In this document: positions 1-11,582 of the stretch, one piece after another
Layout of the letters: each line of letters opens with the position of its first letter
Position numbering within the stretch: the first letter of the stretch is position 1
NCBI RefSeq assembly: GCF_002127325.2
Contig: NC_035433.2
Coordinates: forward strand, 82,526,079-82,590,078
Direction: 5' to 3'
Source: Helianthus annuus
Lineage: Eukaryota > Streptophyta > Magnoliopsida > Asterales > Asteraceae
DNA length: 64,000 nt
Translations under genes and position numbers: made by a program
The notes under the pieces: model-generated
The model's database searches: none
What the model was told of the DNA's origin: nothing
The model's input: only the letters and a program-made list of their open reading frames with translations

Positions 1-300
1 AGTTAGGGCGGAGGAAGTGGAGGATGAGGATGAGGAAGAAGTTAGGGTTTTGGAAGCGGCGGAGGCGGAAGCAGCCACCGCCGATTTACGGCTCCGACTG
101 CGGGAGGAGGTTGCGTTGCCCGTGGTGGTGGCGGTTCCCGGTGGTTGAAGGTTAGAATGGTAATAATGATGATGTAGCAACTCCTGAAATGGAATTGGTC
201 TTGGCTGCTTTAAAGGGGTGGGTCACAGACGCCATTGGAGAGAATTTCGTACAAAAAAAATGGATTTGAAACTGATTATCTTCATCAAGATGGAGAGAGA
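1..300. other. possible edge of a host gene, strand unresolved
   Basis: GC-rich coding-like DNA at the window edge. On the + strand a frame is open from base 2 to a TGA at about 148 and is rich in Glu and Ala. A second open stretch near 165-270 ends at TGA and could follow a splice acceptor near 153. On the - strand a CT-rich leader (rc of 297-308) precedes an ATG at 235 in a good context, giving a 27-residue Ser/Thr-rich peptide like the start of a transit peptide, then a stop. I cannot choose between the end of a + strand gene and the start of a - strand gene. Confidence 0.22.
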
Positions 301-545
301 GAGAGAACAAATTTACTGGATTTGAATTGATTAGATTTTAAATATGGAAAGAATTTATGTTCCTTTTTTGAATTATTTTGATTGTGTAATTACGGATATA
401 CCCTTATGTATTTAATTAAATGGAAAAAAATGACCAAATAATTACCATCATGCCATTGACTTAAAATCTCAAGATGATAAAAACCAATGGAGCAGATCAG
501 TTCACGCAGTTCACGCGTGGGATTTTGTTCACGTTTGAACCTAAT

Positions 546-548
<3 letters not shown>

Positions 549-582
<34 letters not shown>
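549..582. repeat. (AT)n microsatellite
   Basis: About 17 uninterrupted AT units, followed by TA-rich sequence. It is next to the MITE-like inverted repeat that follows. Confidence 0.95.
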
Positions 583-590
<8 letters not shown>

Positions 591-703
591 TATAGGGTGA
601 GGTTCCTGTAAAAAGGACCATTTTCGTGAGAAATGTGAGAAGGCATAGAAATTGACATGTAGGCATCATGTTTTGAACTTAGGCATGATGTTTTAGGTTG
701 TTT

Positions 704-888
704 TGGCAAGAAAAACACCAAACATAACAATTTAAAACACAATGCAATGTATTATGGGTGTGGAATTTAAAACACACTACTTAACACTTAAAAACACTAC
801 TTGACGTTCTTGGCATGGTGTTTTAAGTTTTAAACCTAGAATTCATTGCATTGTGTCTTAAATTATTATGTTTGGTGTTTTTCTTACC
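704..888. repeat. inverted repeat, probable fold-back MITE
   Basis: The arm at 704-748 (containing AAAAACACCAAACATAA) is matched by its near-perfect reverse complement at 844-888, with about 95 bp between. Arms of about 44 bp with only a few mismatches suggest a fold-back or TIR element. I could not define a clean TSD, so the outer borders, which may reach about 600, are unresolved. The open frame on the - strand here is explained by the repeat and is not a gene. Confidence 0.6.
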
Positions 889-1335
889 TGTTTCTTGTTT
901 ATAGAATTCCGATAAGAAACTGTAGGAGGTTGTAGTCTTCCTTGGGGGTAGCTGCACAAAATTATCATATGTAAACGATTTTATTAGTTTTTCCATCGTA
1001 AATCTCATTGAGGACAAACTGGGTAGATTTACCCCTGAATCATGTTTTTATCTGTTAAAGGCATATGTTGATTAGCCCTCTGAATCTATGATCCAGCGCC
1101 TTATGACTGTTCAGATTTAACCCTAGACCCGAAACAACAACAAATATAAAGGATTGTTAAATACGTTCAAATCATTATGAAACAATTTAAATTTATTTTT
1201 AAAGCATGTATATATCAAGTGGTTGCAAGAACATATGTACCATGCTTTCTGTCCACACCATTTCCTTTAAAGCTAGTCTTTAAACTAACACGTTGAAAGT
1301 TAAAACAGAAACTGGATCAGCCCATTCATAAGTAC

Positions 1336-1546
1336 TTGTATGGTAGAGCATTGCCACTTCTTACCAAGGGCATCCTTAATCTTGAGATCAATTTTTGGGC
1401 CATAAAAGGCGTGGCCTTCATCAACTTCATAAGCCCATCCTTTATCATCCAAGGCATCTTTCAATGTGCCCGTTGCTTTCACCCATATATCATCATCACC
1501 TACCGCCTTCTTGGGTTTAATTGAAAGGTTGACTTTAGATGTGTCG
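1336..1546 (-). pseudogene. orphan exon of threonyl-tRNA synthetase
   Basis: The - strand translation contains [20 protein letters not shown] and CSTIQ, the class II catalytic-core segment of threonyl-tRNA synthetase that links the motif 2 region to the aminoacylation core. It is preceded by [10 protein letters not shown] and ALDDKGW, as in plant ThrRS. The reading frame ends at a plausible GT donor directly after the CAA of 'TIQ' (1334-1335). A residue or so is missing before AFYGP compared with the usual Gly-Gly-Gly run. Upstream in frame there is a TGA and no convincing AG acceptor, and no following exon was found to the left. I read it as a captured or stranded exon rather than a working gene. 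The homology is clear; the pseudogene status is inferred. Confidence 0.65.
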
Positions 1547-2049
1547 AAATCAATAATACAAAGTAATCAACACGTGGTATGCACAAAGGCCAAACTTAAA
1601 AAAGTATATATAAAAGAAAAAATGAGAGCTATGTTACAATGACGTCTTTTGAGCCATCAACATCAATAACCAAATGAATTCAAAATAACGATAGTGTAAA
1701 TACGAACGATGATATCATAAACTTTCATTCTATATAAACATGAGAACATAAAAAGTTACCATTGTCTTATATACCTTGAAATCGAGATAAGAGAACATAC
1801 ATGTTTCATACCCTTGTATGATGAAAAGCATTAAGCTATTAGCTAAGTAACCATGAAACCGCCCGTAGAATATTTTTATCTTAGGACCTGTAAACACATA
1901 TATGAACGATATGAGAGTAGTTCAAGTTAAAGTCATCAAATGTTCATAAGAAATGTAATAACAGTCAAGTAGAAATGATATGTTAAAGTAGCAAGTGCAG
2001 AATAAAGTAAAATTTGTTTAATGATATATTAGCATGCATACATAAATGT

Positions 2050-2533
2050 TGATGCGGGCCCAAGCGTGGAAGAGCGGGCCATCCTGTATTTGGAGGCCCA
2101 AGATCGGGTCACAAAAGGGGCTTCACTGAAATGGCTCTAACTTGGGCTTCGGGGGTCCGTTTGGGGCGTGTGACCAGTCAAAACGAACGGGAGAACGAGC
2201 TCTATCCTACGGCGGTTTGGGTCATCGTCCGAGCCGAGAAAACGCTTATTTCTATTAGTTTTTTCCATTTTTATGTTTTTTCAAGTATTTTGGGCATTTT
2301 GTTTTTGGGCTTGTGTTTGGCCCGTTGTCTTTTTTAGGCCCGTTTCGAATTTCTGTCATTATTTATATGTCCCTTTAGTGAATGAAACAATCAGACTTGA
2401 ATTTTGAGAAAACTTATTTTTCACTTCAAATTCCGTGGCCTTTGGGTTGCAATTTGGGGGTTGGGGAAGAGACACACGGGTATTCGTAGAATCAACGTGT
2501 TGATCTTCGTTTATCGTATCACTCACTACATCA
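2050..2533. mobile_element. solo LTR with perfect 5-bp TSD
   Basis: 484 bp unit starting TGATG and ending CATCA (perfect 5-bp inverted ends), flanked by AATGT at 2045-2049 and AATGT at 2534-2538. No internal region, PBS or polypurine tract is present, so this is a solo LTR left by LTR-LTR recombination, or a very short LTR element. It is GC-rich in its first 200 bp, with stretches such as GCGGGCCC. The TSD and TG..CA ends are read directly; the superfamily is not resolved. Confidence 0.8.
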
Positions 2534-2869
2534 AATGTTTAGTAAAATAGCAAAGTCTTGTATAAATTACTTTTGAGATTATAATCACAAGAGTGGTTAA
2601 AGACGTGCTTTAATCAAGTACTAAAAAAGATACACTACTGAATTGTATCTTAATATAGCCTTCAACTATGAGTATGAACTCTTTCATCTAATAACAAACA
2701 GTGACTTACATACAATTAATTTTAAGATAAATTAAAGTAGCAAGTGCAGAATACTAATCTACTATTTGTGTTTCATTCATTTCCTAAGCTCATTAAAACG
2801 GAAACATCATACAAATAAATTAAGACTAATGTGATTTAATTTTACAATCCACAGCCCTAGTAAGCAACG

Positions 2870-3482
2870 TGACATAATGGTTCATGTTGTTGTCTTCGTT
2901 CAGTATCATATGGTTAATTTTTTGTCCAATGAGAGAGTGTTCGGAGATGGAAGTTGAAACATCTTCGGTGACCTTAGCATCGTGTACAACAACATATCTC
3001 TCCTTTATCTTCTTTAAAGCATCAAAAATTAAAAAGAGGAAAATCCCAAGTCAAATAAAATCATGAAATCTACACAAAAGGGATTTAATTTAGGTAAACG
3101 GATTCAAGTTGGACAGATTTTTAATCACGTCTTGTAATCGAAAATCAAGAAGTGAACTTGATTCACATAGTGAAACCCTAAAAAGCCCACAAAACAAGGG
3201 ACGATTCTTTACCTGAGACATAATCCCATAACAACTCGCGGCTGGCGGTAACATGAACATCCGGCGGTTTCATCTCCAAAGCCCGCGAGCGAAGTCGCGG
3301 TGATTTAGCTTGATTTGGCGGTAAGCCAAGGGTGAAAACTGAAATCGGAGAGAGGTACCAGATTTTATGTGGTCTGTTCTGTCACTTGGTAGAGCAATTA
3401 ACTGAGCTGAGAAAACGCGTGGTTCCGCCGCCGTGTGCAGCCATGCGCTGCCGCATGCACCACCGGAAATGGCGGTACTCAT
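2870..3482 (-). other. possible 5' part of a - strand host gene (transit peptide-like exon plus a second exon)
   Basis: An ATG at 3482-3480 opens a 70-residue frame rich in Ser, Ala and Arg with few acidic residues, like a plastid or mitochondrial presequence. Near the exon end another frame reads MKPPDVHVTASRELLWDYVS and runs into a GT donor (GGTAAAG, about 3210). Around 2880-3027 the - strand has a second coding-like stretch (KERYVVVHDAKVTEDVSTSI). I do not recognise either piece. A solo LTR at 2050-2533 and a ThrRS exon lie further along the same strand, so one broken gene is possible but unproven. Confidence 0.3.
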
Positions 3483-4374
3483 TGTTCTCTCTCTAAAACC
3501 TGCTTATATAGCATTCAAAATATAAAGCAATTTTCCTTGTACAGTACAACTATAATATGCAAGGAAAACAATAAAAGCACAATGTACAACCTTAATTGCA
3601 TACAAATGTTGTAAGTTATACTTATATATAATGCCTCTCACACATCACTCATTTCACTATTACAATTTTAGTTCGTTAAGGTAGTCACGAAGTCAATTTT
3701 TTTATATATATTTTTGTCTCCAATTAAGCTTCAAGCTTTTAGATATGGTGTGACGGGGGATGAAGACTGCTAGCTTCATGATTGAGGGTTTCTCTTAGGG
3801 TTTATATTTTGTTTTTTATTTATTTCAATATACTTACTTTGCATATCATTCTTGTTTCCTATTCCATGATAAGGAGTAGACTTTCATTACCTTATTTGAT
3901 TAAACATACTCACATGATGGATGAGTGACTAGTTTTTATTTGAAGTTGATTTTTGAAGGTTTAAGTTAATTATGCTTTGAAACTTGGTATCACTTGGATG
4001 TACGTATTTGGATTTAATGATTTATTGTTGGTAGTCAATAAACCTAAACATATGCCATAGTGACTTATTTTACCTTTGGACTAAAACACCTTTTGATTGA
4101 AATTATGCTTATAGATAATACAATTAATGTAATGTAACTCCATACAATAGACTATTTTGGTGTTATTTATTCGATATAGAATAAAATCTTTATAACTTAT
4201 TCAATCTGCTCGGGTTAGCAATATGAAAACTTTGAGTTGGTTTCTCAATAGTTGATGATTTAGAACTGATAGTTAAGTGAGAACTTTGGAATGGTTATCT
4301 TTGAAATAAGGAATTAGACATTAGACAATGTAACTAGTAAAGTTAATCAATCTTTTATCTTATTAAATGTGTCA
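3483..4374. other. AT-rich intergenic DNA, no gene seen
   Basis: AT-rich DNA with stops in all frames. No terminal repeats, PBS or recognisable protein. It may contain the promoter of the possible - strand gene that starts at 3482. Confidence 0.5.
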
Positions 4375-6465
4375 TGTAACGACCCCCGACCCCACCCTGG
4401 ACGGGAGCGGGAGCTGTGAAGCAGTCAAGTGGTACCGGTGGTTTATTTTAAAAAGTATTGCAGCAGAAAATTTCATTAGGACCGTGAGTTAGGAAAAATA
4501 TAAGAGTTTTGAAACACCGAATTTTATTGATTAAACTGATGGGATAAACCCATGTTTTGTAAAGCTAGCTTTAATATAGGATAAGCTCGAATACATAAAA
4601 CAACTTTTCTTAATTTAATTTAATTGATAAAATGAGCCACTTCTGTAAGCCTTTTGGTGCCGTATCCAACTCTTATTCCAATCTACTGTAATCACCTGAA
4701 ACGCGTTTTAAAAAGGTTTTGTCAGCAGGAAATACCGGTGAGTACATTCAATTTATACAAAAGACACATTGTTATAATTTACACTATTAAGGGCGATTGC
4801 AATGTTTATATCAACCAATTACCCAACGGTATTTGTCACTCGACCGTATCTGTGACTATGGTCATATCACCCATTGGCTAACCCGTTGTCCAATGGTGAC
4901 GGTTATCAAGTAATGCATACAAAACCCCACATACCGGCTGTAATTGAAGATTACAAAGACTTAATCCCTGTAATTATAACTTTGAAAATAAATAGGGTTT
5001 TGGAAACAATTTGATAAAAAGAGAATGACTGACATTATAAGCATGCAGTCTTGATTTAACAAGCTTCTTGATTCTACGCCTTCTGATTAACTAAGCATTT
5101 ACTTTATAGTTCTTGAATCTTCTGATGATTAAACATCTTATTTGATAGTATCGTATGGATCAGAGTTTTCTGATAGTTAAACATGTAGTTTAACAGAGTG
5201 GAATACGTATTAGTGTAAAACCATATCAAACCTAACGATGGTCACGAGATCAGAACCTTAACGAAATTCACAAAGTATAGTCTTATTTAGATAGCACTTT
5301 GGCATTCATTAGTTGGTTCCCGAATCGTTCGGAAAGAATATCGTATTGGTGATTATTGGTTAGAACACCAACGTATAGAGAGAAGAATAGAAGAAATGAG
5401 CAAAGAAAAATGAATTCTAAGCTTCCTATTTATAGGTAAGGCAGATTCCTTCCTTAGCTAGAAAGTTTCCTTAACCATTAAGTTTCCTTAACTATTAAGT
5501 TTACTTAACCATTTAACTAATTAACTTACTTAGCTGTTTAATTAATCTTGCTTAGCTTAATTAATCTTGCTTAGCTTAATTAATTAATCTTACTTAGCTT
5601 AATTAATCTTAACTGGTTAATTACATCATTAACTTAGTCGATTAATTTACTTAATTAGCTACTTAACTGCTAAGTTTTACTTAACCATTAAGTTTACTTA
5701 AACACTAAGTTTACTTAATCGCTAAGTATTCTAGTTTAACAGCTTCCTGGTTATAAGTTCTAATTTCTAGATACAATGGAACTCGTATTAGCATATTAAT
5801 TCAATTCAACTTTAACGATAATCACGAGATCAAAACTCACAATGAATGACAAAGTATAGCCGTATACAGGCAGCACTTAAACATCCGTTGGATCAGTTTC
5901 AATCAATCGGATATAGTATCGTGTCGTTGGTTAGAGTGATTACCCTGATAACGAGCGGAGTTTTGGGTTTTTAGGGGTTTAATTGAAAGAAACAGAGATA
6001 CGACAAGTAGGACGTTGTTTTAAACGAGCGAACTGAGCAAATTGAACTAGTCCCAAACCCCTGGCTTTATAGCCAATATTTGTTTCCTCCCGCGTGTCGT
6101 GCCAGGTTCGGCCTTCCCTGGCGCGTGTCGCGGGGATGGTTAACCTGGCTTCGACTGCCAGGTGTCCCAAGTAGACTTGACACGTGGCTCAGTGTCGTGA
6201 CGCGTGTCCTTGGCCGCCCTTCGGGTCCAATCATGCGTTTTCCTCGATTTTCGCACCGATACTTATCACGTATACTCAGTCTTGATTCCAATTAATTTGG
6301 TTTTTAATACTGAATCTAATAAGACTATTTTTATGCGATTTGGTTCGTCGGACGTCAAGATCCCTTACCCGCTAAATTTTCCAGATTGAGTATACAAGTT
6401 TCATCGCGTGCAGTTCTGGTTTTGATTATGGTTTGTTATCGAGACTATTTTAGAGCGTTGTTACA
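4375..6465 (-). mobile_element. solo LTR of a Tekay-like Gypsy family
   Basis: 2,091 bp, TGTAACGACC at the left and TTGTTACA at the right, flanked by TGTCA (4370-4374) and TGTTA (6466-6470), a TSD with one mismatch. Read on the - strand it begins TGTAACAACG. It shares the box around CAGGAAATACCGGTGAG (about 4729) and the ATGACAAAGTATA module (5847-5915) with the LTRs of elements A, B and E. A TATA box (GGCTATAAAGCC, about 6062-6073) points to the - strand, with a GC-rich block upstream (6090-6240). 5,450-5,740 is made of TTAATTAA/CTTAACC-type simple repeats. No internal region remains. Confidence 0.75.
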
Positions 6466-8087
6466 TGTTATAACTAGAAGATTGACACGCGCGCGTTGTG
6501 CCGCGACCAACGAAATTGACATGCTGTTGATCAGATTTACATTTACAATGTGTTAAAGATGTTTTTGTCGGTTACGCCTGTATTACTATCTTATACAAAT
6601 AAGTAATTCACCAAATAAGCTCAATACAATTACTGGTATCATAATTACTACGTTACATGACTTTTACCCATATAAGTAACCTATCGTATTAAGCTCCCCG
6701 CGTTGCGGCGGGGGCGTAAAACCGTAACAAATAGCACCAATGCCACACTATAGTCAACGACCACCAACATTGAAGTTGCGGCGTCTTAACGTGGAAAAAT
6801 TAGACCGGCATATAAACCATAGAAAATAATAACTAATTTGATTTATGACTCGCACGTTGTGACGAACTTATTAAATGGGAAAAAATAGATGACGTAAAAA
6901 CACACGTACGTTGCCCCATGTTAACTCGCAAAATTTAGAACGAAGCGTATAACAAAACGTAAAATCGTTGAACCACATACACACATTGTGCCGTGTTAAC
7001 TCGCAAAATTTAGATCTAAACGTAAAAAGAAAAATTTTGCAAAATATGAAAAACATAGGGATCAAAGTTGAAAGTAAAAAGGTTGTGAGGTTAAATTGGA
7101 AAACAAAAAACTTTTGGGTTAAAACTACAAAATCAAGTAGTTTTGGGTTTAAAATGAAACATCAATTTTTTTTTTTGAAAAACCCCCAAAACATGGGGTA
7201 CAAGTACAACACCCCAATGCCTTAACTTGTAAATTTATATTATGTAAATATACTACAAAAATCAGTCATAAAGTCAACTTAAGCTCATTGAGTTGCTACA
7301 TGGGTGGATCTTCTTATAGGCCCGGGTGTCCTGACCCTTACTGATTTTTCGCTCGTAGTGTTAATTTTACTAAAATATATTGATTTTTTTTGTAGTGTAA
7401 AATATAGAATTTTTAAGAGTCCAGCCCCCCTCCCCCCCACTAGTTTGGATTTTTGAGAGTCCGGCCTCCACTGATTTTCTGTTCAAGCTCCACCATTGCT
7501 AACGATGGTGGATGTTTGGTAGCAACTAGAGTCAGTAGTAACCGGATGTTCGGGGTTAACAACCAGCGGTGCCAAGAGGGATTATTTTAGCTTATTTCTC
7601 AAAGTCTAAGGACGCTAAGTTGTCATTTCTCTCGTTAGTCTGAGGCAATAAGTTTTTTTTGAACGGCTAATTTCTTTAATTTCCTGTCGTATGTGGGACT
7701 TGAACCCAAGATCTTTCCATTTTCAAACCTAGGGGCAAGAAGTGGGGGACAGATATAGAGAACAAATTTAAATATCAATTTATGACTTATTACAAATTAC
7801 CTTCCGTTTCTACAGCAGTTCTTTGATCTTTTAGTTATTCGTACATTATTGATTTTAAAACCGTTTTCTTGGCTTGCTTTTGTTTTCTTAAGTTTTAGAA
7901 TTTTATACCATTCCTTGCCTTCGACTAACCTATTGCTTACCATCCCAAATAAGCCACTTGTCTAGTTGTCTATTTGTGCTATGGTACTAGTAGTTTTTTT
8001 AATCGATATTTTATAAACTTTATTACTCATTTATATATATAAAATTAACTTTAGAACATGATGAAACAATGGTTAACCAGTCAGGGT
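6466..8087. other. non-coding repeat-like intergenic DNA
   Basis: No supported gene. It holds a GC-rich motif CCCCGCGTTGCGGCGGGGGC near 6695, a stretch with two copies of GTTAACTCGCAAAATTTAGA (6918 and 6996), a probable small DNA transposon (7303-7497) and a C-rich run. Short open frames look like chance. Confidence 0.5.
7303..7497. mobile_element. probable degenerate hAT-like MITE
   Basis: The left end reads GGGTGGATCTTCTTATAGGC and the right end AAGCTCCACCATTG, forming an imperfect inverted repeat. The inside shares GTAGTGTTAATTTT with the clear hAT MITE at 62593-62769. The flanks TTGCTAC and TTGCTAAC are close to a duplicated target but not exact, so the borders are approximate. Confidence 0.45.
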
Positions 8088-8988
8088 TGACACAGTTGAC
8101 TCCTCCGACAATCTGATCTCCCCGGAGGATACTGGTGATCTGAACCTTAAGTTTGCTGATGGGGAGAAGCAACAGTCTGATGCTGAAAAGCACAAGACTC
8201 CTACTGCCGAGAAGGCTTCTGGTTCCACTTCTGGAGGTGCGGGTTATGAAGGACCTCCTATTCAGCCTGTAGAGTCTGAATTGGTGTTTTATTTCCGCAC
8301 CTATACGGAGGATCGGAGTACGACCTACCACCGACCCCATGGAGTGTTATGCAGGGGGTGACATTTCAAGTGATCCTTCTGCTTGTAAGGAGATTTTGGG
8401 TGTCTTGGGCACTCCGTTAGAAGTTAACCGTGTCCGTGCCTTGCCCCGTGAGCTCCGTATCAACCAACTCTTCTCCATGCTTGTGGGGAGTTCCATAGTG
8501 GCGAATGCCATTATGGAAGATTATAAGGTGCTGGGGCGCAGGGAGGAGGAAACTGCTCGCTTGTGGGCCGAGGCAGAAGAGTTGGTGAAGGCTGCTCGTG
8601 AGGGTGCGGAGCAGCTCGAAAGGGATAAGGCTGCCTTTGAGCAGCATAAGCAGACTGAGGAGTGGGCTGCAACTGCTGGCCTTAAACAGGTTCGTACTCT
8701 CGCCAAGTTACTTTCTGATGAGCGCAAGAGTTGGAAATAAACACTTTCTAATGAGTGCAAGAGCTGGAAAGAATATTGGGCCAAACAGAATGAAACGCTG
8801 TTTCGTGTTCGTCAGGAGCTGACTAATGTCAAGGCGGCGAATGCTGCTTTGGGCAAGGAGAATGCCGCGGCTGGAGCGGTTGCTGGTAAGGCCAAGGAGG
8901 CGGAGGCCCGGACTGCAAAAGCTCTTGAAGAGGCCAAAGCGGCGGGGGCTCGTGTTGCCGAATCCAGCCTGCCCAATGATGGGAGAGG
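8088..8988 (+). pseudogene. fragment of the Tat-element antisense gene (third copy)
   Basis: On the + strand this matches exon 4 of the antisense gene of element C (25780-26692), including LRINQL, LVGSSIVANAIMEDYKVLGR and the coiled-coil part RREEETARLWAEAEELVKAA. It is in the opposite orientation to the C and C' copies. It keeps a segment around ACKEILGVLGTPLEVNR that is also in C' but deleted from C. It has a TAA after LLSDERKSWK (about 8738). Similarity stops around 8960, shortly before element A inserts at 8989. The family is the plant 'putative gypsy type transposon' (PF04195-like) group. It is a broken fragment. Confidence 0.75.
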
Positions 8989-8993
8989 ACTTA

Positions 8994-10359
8994 TGTCACA
9001 CCCCCAAAAACCCCACCCCGCCTTGGAGGCGTGACATGCCCAGGATCATAGCCACCAATCATATTGAACAAACATGTAAGTAATTTATAAAATTCAACAC
9101 AATACAAGTGGTGTCAAAACATAGTTTAAGTTTACAACGGAAGCATAAAACCAAAACATATGTTTAATATAAGTTGAAATGTTTTCCCACAACGATCACG
9201 CCTCCACATGCAAGCTCCTTAAGCTAGGGACCTAACGACCTGCAAGGCATGTAACAACGAGTCAACAATAAAGTTGAGTGAATTCACGGTTGGTTCGCTG
9301 GCTTACTAGCCGTGGGGGTTACCCCATAGTTGTAGTTGTCCTACCCAAGGAGAACGAACGTACGTAATCTACCCAAGGAGAATACGCAGGATTTATAGTG
9401 GCATCCTACCTATGGAGGATGGCCGTACATATCCTACCCAAGGAGAATATGCAGGAATTAATACTGTTGGCAGCCTACCCACGGAGGATGGCCGTGCCTT
9501 GTAGAAAGTGTGAACTCACCTTTTCTTTGCTCGGTAGATAAACAAAATGGTCACTTGAGCTATCTACTTTGATTTGTAAGTGTATGGGGTAGAGTTTAGC
9601 TTATTGATAAACCTAATAACCTAATTTAAACAATGATGCACACGAAACTAGGTAAATAACTTAATACCACATTTACGATAACTCACAAGATCAAACCCTC
9701 ACAACGAATGACAAAGTGCAATACTTAAACATCCAACGGATTCGCAATGAATGACAGAGTATAGCCCGAGTTCGGACAACACTCAAACATCCCGTTGGAA
9801 TCACGACAAATGATAAAGTATAACCCTAATTTGAGCAGCACTTAAACATTCATCGGATAGTTTTAATCGATCGGACATTGAATCGTAATAGCGATCGAGT
9901 TATTACCCTGTTTTACGGCATCGTTTCGTGCTAGTGTGTGTTTTGTAGTAATCAGACGATATCTTGAAGTGTAGAGAGAATTTTAACGTCGAACGAACGC
10001 AGAAATCTAAGTGCCAATGCCCTCTATTTATACTGAAAATTTGGGACCTTCGCGTGACGCGAGGGGTCACATAGGGGGCGTCGCGTGATGCAACGGGTCT
10101 CACTCTACCATAGGGTAGCCACGTGTGTTTGTAGTCAGGTGAGTCAGCGGTTCATAAAAATTCAATTTTGACAGCAACTTATGAGGATAATCGTAAGTAG
10201 GGAATACCCCCTCCCCCCCGAGTTTTAGTGGCCCTGATCCTAATTCTGATTGTTCTGAAAATTTTAGGGTTTGTGCAGAATCACTTGGGGGTCTTAATTA
10301 GGGTTTCCTTTTGGACAATAAATCATAAGAAATAGAAATTTTTAATGAGGGTTGTTACA
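8994..10359 (-). repeat. element A 3' LTR
   Basis: 1,366 bp, TG...CA. It contains a TATA-like TATAAATAGA on the - strand (about 10021-10032) with a CG-rich block just upstream (10035-10120, CGCGTGACGCGAGG and GCGTCGCGTGATGC). A degenerate tandem module of about 58 bp (ATGACAAAGT...CACTTAAACATC) lies at 9705-9870. A short repeated CCTACCCAAGGAGAA / CCTACCTATGGAGGAT tract lies at 9340-9500. Confidence 0.88.
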
Positions 10360-10372
10360 TTCTCCCCACCTT
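10360..10372 (-). other. element A polypurine tract
   Basis: AAGGTGGGGAGAA on the - strand directly before the 3' LTR. This is the usual plus-strand priming site of Gypsy elements, and it fixes the orientation. Confidence 0.8.
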
Positions 10373-10454
10373 AATAAAAATCTCGTCCTCGAGATTTATT
10401 GGAATAAGTGAGGATACTACCTCGTCTACTTATAATTTGGCTAATCTCTCCATA

Positions 10455-10640
10455 TCAAAGGTTTTCTTTATACAACTCAAAATAAGTCGGGTTAAAATTT
10501 CCCCAGAAATGAGAAGTAGGGTGACTATCTGGATTTAATGCAATAGATAACGGGATTCTATGCAATGAGGCTATTTCATCCTTATATAACTTAACTAAGT
10601 GTTTTATGCTAAAGGTTTCCTTCATTGGTAGAAAATACAC
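10455..10640 (-). pseudogene. integrase remnant of element A
   Basis: - strand reading contains [26 protein letters not shown] and SHFWG, which align with the integrase core of element B ([31 protein letters not shown]). The catalytic Asp region is altered (NPDSHPTS instead of SDRDSRFTS). Only a small slice of pol survives between the polypurine tract and the PBS, so A could not have moved without help from another element. Confidence 0.75.
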
Positions 10641-10904
10641 TGATTTGGTTAATCCATTTATAATTCAGCCCTATTGTGCTAGTCATTCGTCCCCGTTTTG
10701 TGTTTGGTATACCTTATGTGGCAAGAAACATCGGGGAGGACTTAACCTAACCGTAGCACTTAAAATGAATATTATAGAACACCAGTAAAGTATTGAGTCT
10801 TGCACTTGGAGTGAAGCGTCGTTGCGGATCATTGAGCACTGTACAGGTTATAGTCTGGTTTTATCAAAAACTTTTCCCTTTTTAAAACCAAGTTCACTAT
10901 AACC

Positions 10905-10920
10905 AATGGCTCTGATACCA
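10905..10920 (-). other. element A primer-binding site (initiator Met tRNA type)
   Basis: - strand TGGTATCAGAGCCATT, complementary to the 3' end of plant initiator tRNA-Met, 3 nt from the 5' LTR. This is the standard PBS of many plant Gypsy and Copia elements. Confidence 0.85.
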
Positions 10921-10923
10921 ATC

Positions 10924-11582
10924 TGTCACACCCCCAAAAACCCCACCCCGCCTTAGAGGCGTGACATGCCCAGGATCATAGCCACCAATCATATTGAACA
11001 AACATGTAAGTAATTTATAAAATCCAACACAATACAATTGGTGTCAAAACATAGTTTAAGTTTACAACTTAAGCATAAAACCAAAACATAAGTTTAATAT
11101 AAGTTGAAATGTTTTCCCACAACGACCACGCCTCCTCGTGCAAGCTCCTTAAGCTAGGGACCTAACGACCTGCAAGGCATGTAACAACGAGTCAACAACA
11201 AAGTTGAGTGAATTCACGGTTGGTTCGCTGGCATACTAGCCGTGGGGGTTACCCCATAGTTGTAGGTGTCCTACCCAAGGAGAACGAATGTACGTAATCT
11301 ACCCAAGGAGAATACGCAGGATTTATAGTGGCATCCTACCTATGGAGGATGGCCATACATATCCTACCCAAGGAGAATATGCAGGAATTAATATTGTTGG
11401 CATCCTACCCACGGAGGATGGCCGTGCCTTGTAGAAAGTGTGAACTCACCTTTGCTTTGCTCGGTAGATAAACAAAATGGTCACTTGAGCTATCTACTTT
11501 GATTTGTAAGTGTATGGGGTAGAGTTTACCTTACTGATAAACCTAATAACCTAATTTAAACAATGATGCACACGAAACTAGG
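10924..11582 (-). repeat. element A 5' LTR, left part
   Basis: The same sequence as 8994-9652 with few differences. It is interrupted after CTAGG (11578-11582) by element B. The other part resumes at 20602. Confidence 0.88.

Noticed and set aside
1336..1546. Complete threonyl-tRNA synthetase gene
   Set aside because: Only one exon's worth of homology was found, with a small deletion and no acceptor or later exons.
2131..2337. 68-codon + strand frame
   Set aside because: Entirely inside the solo LTR at 2050-2533.
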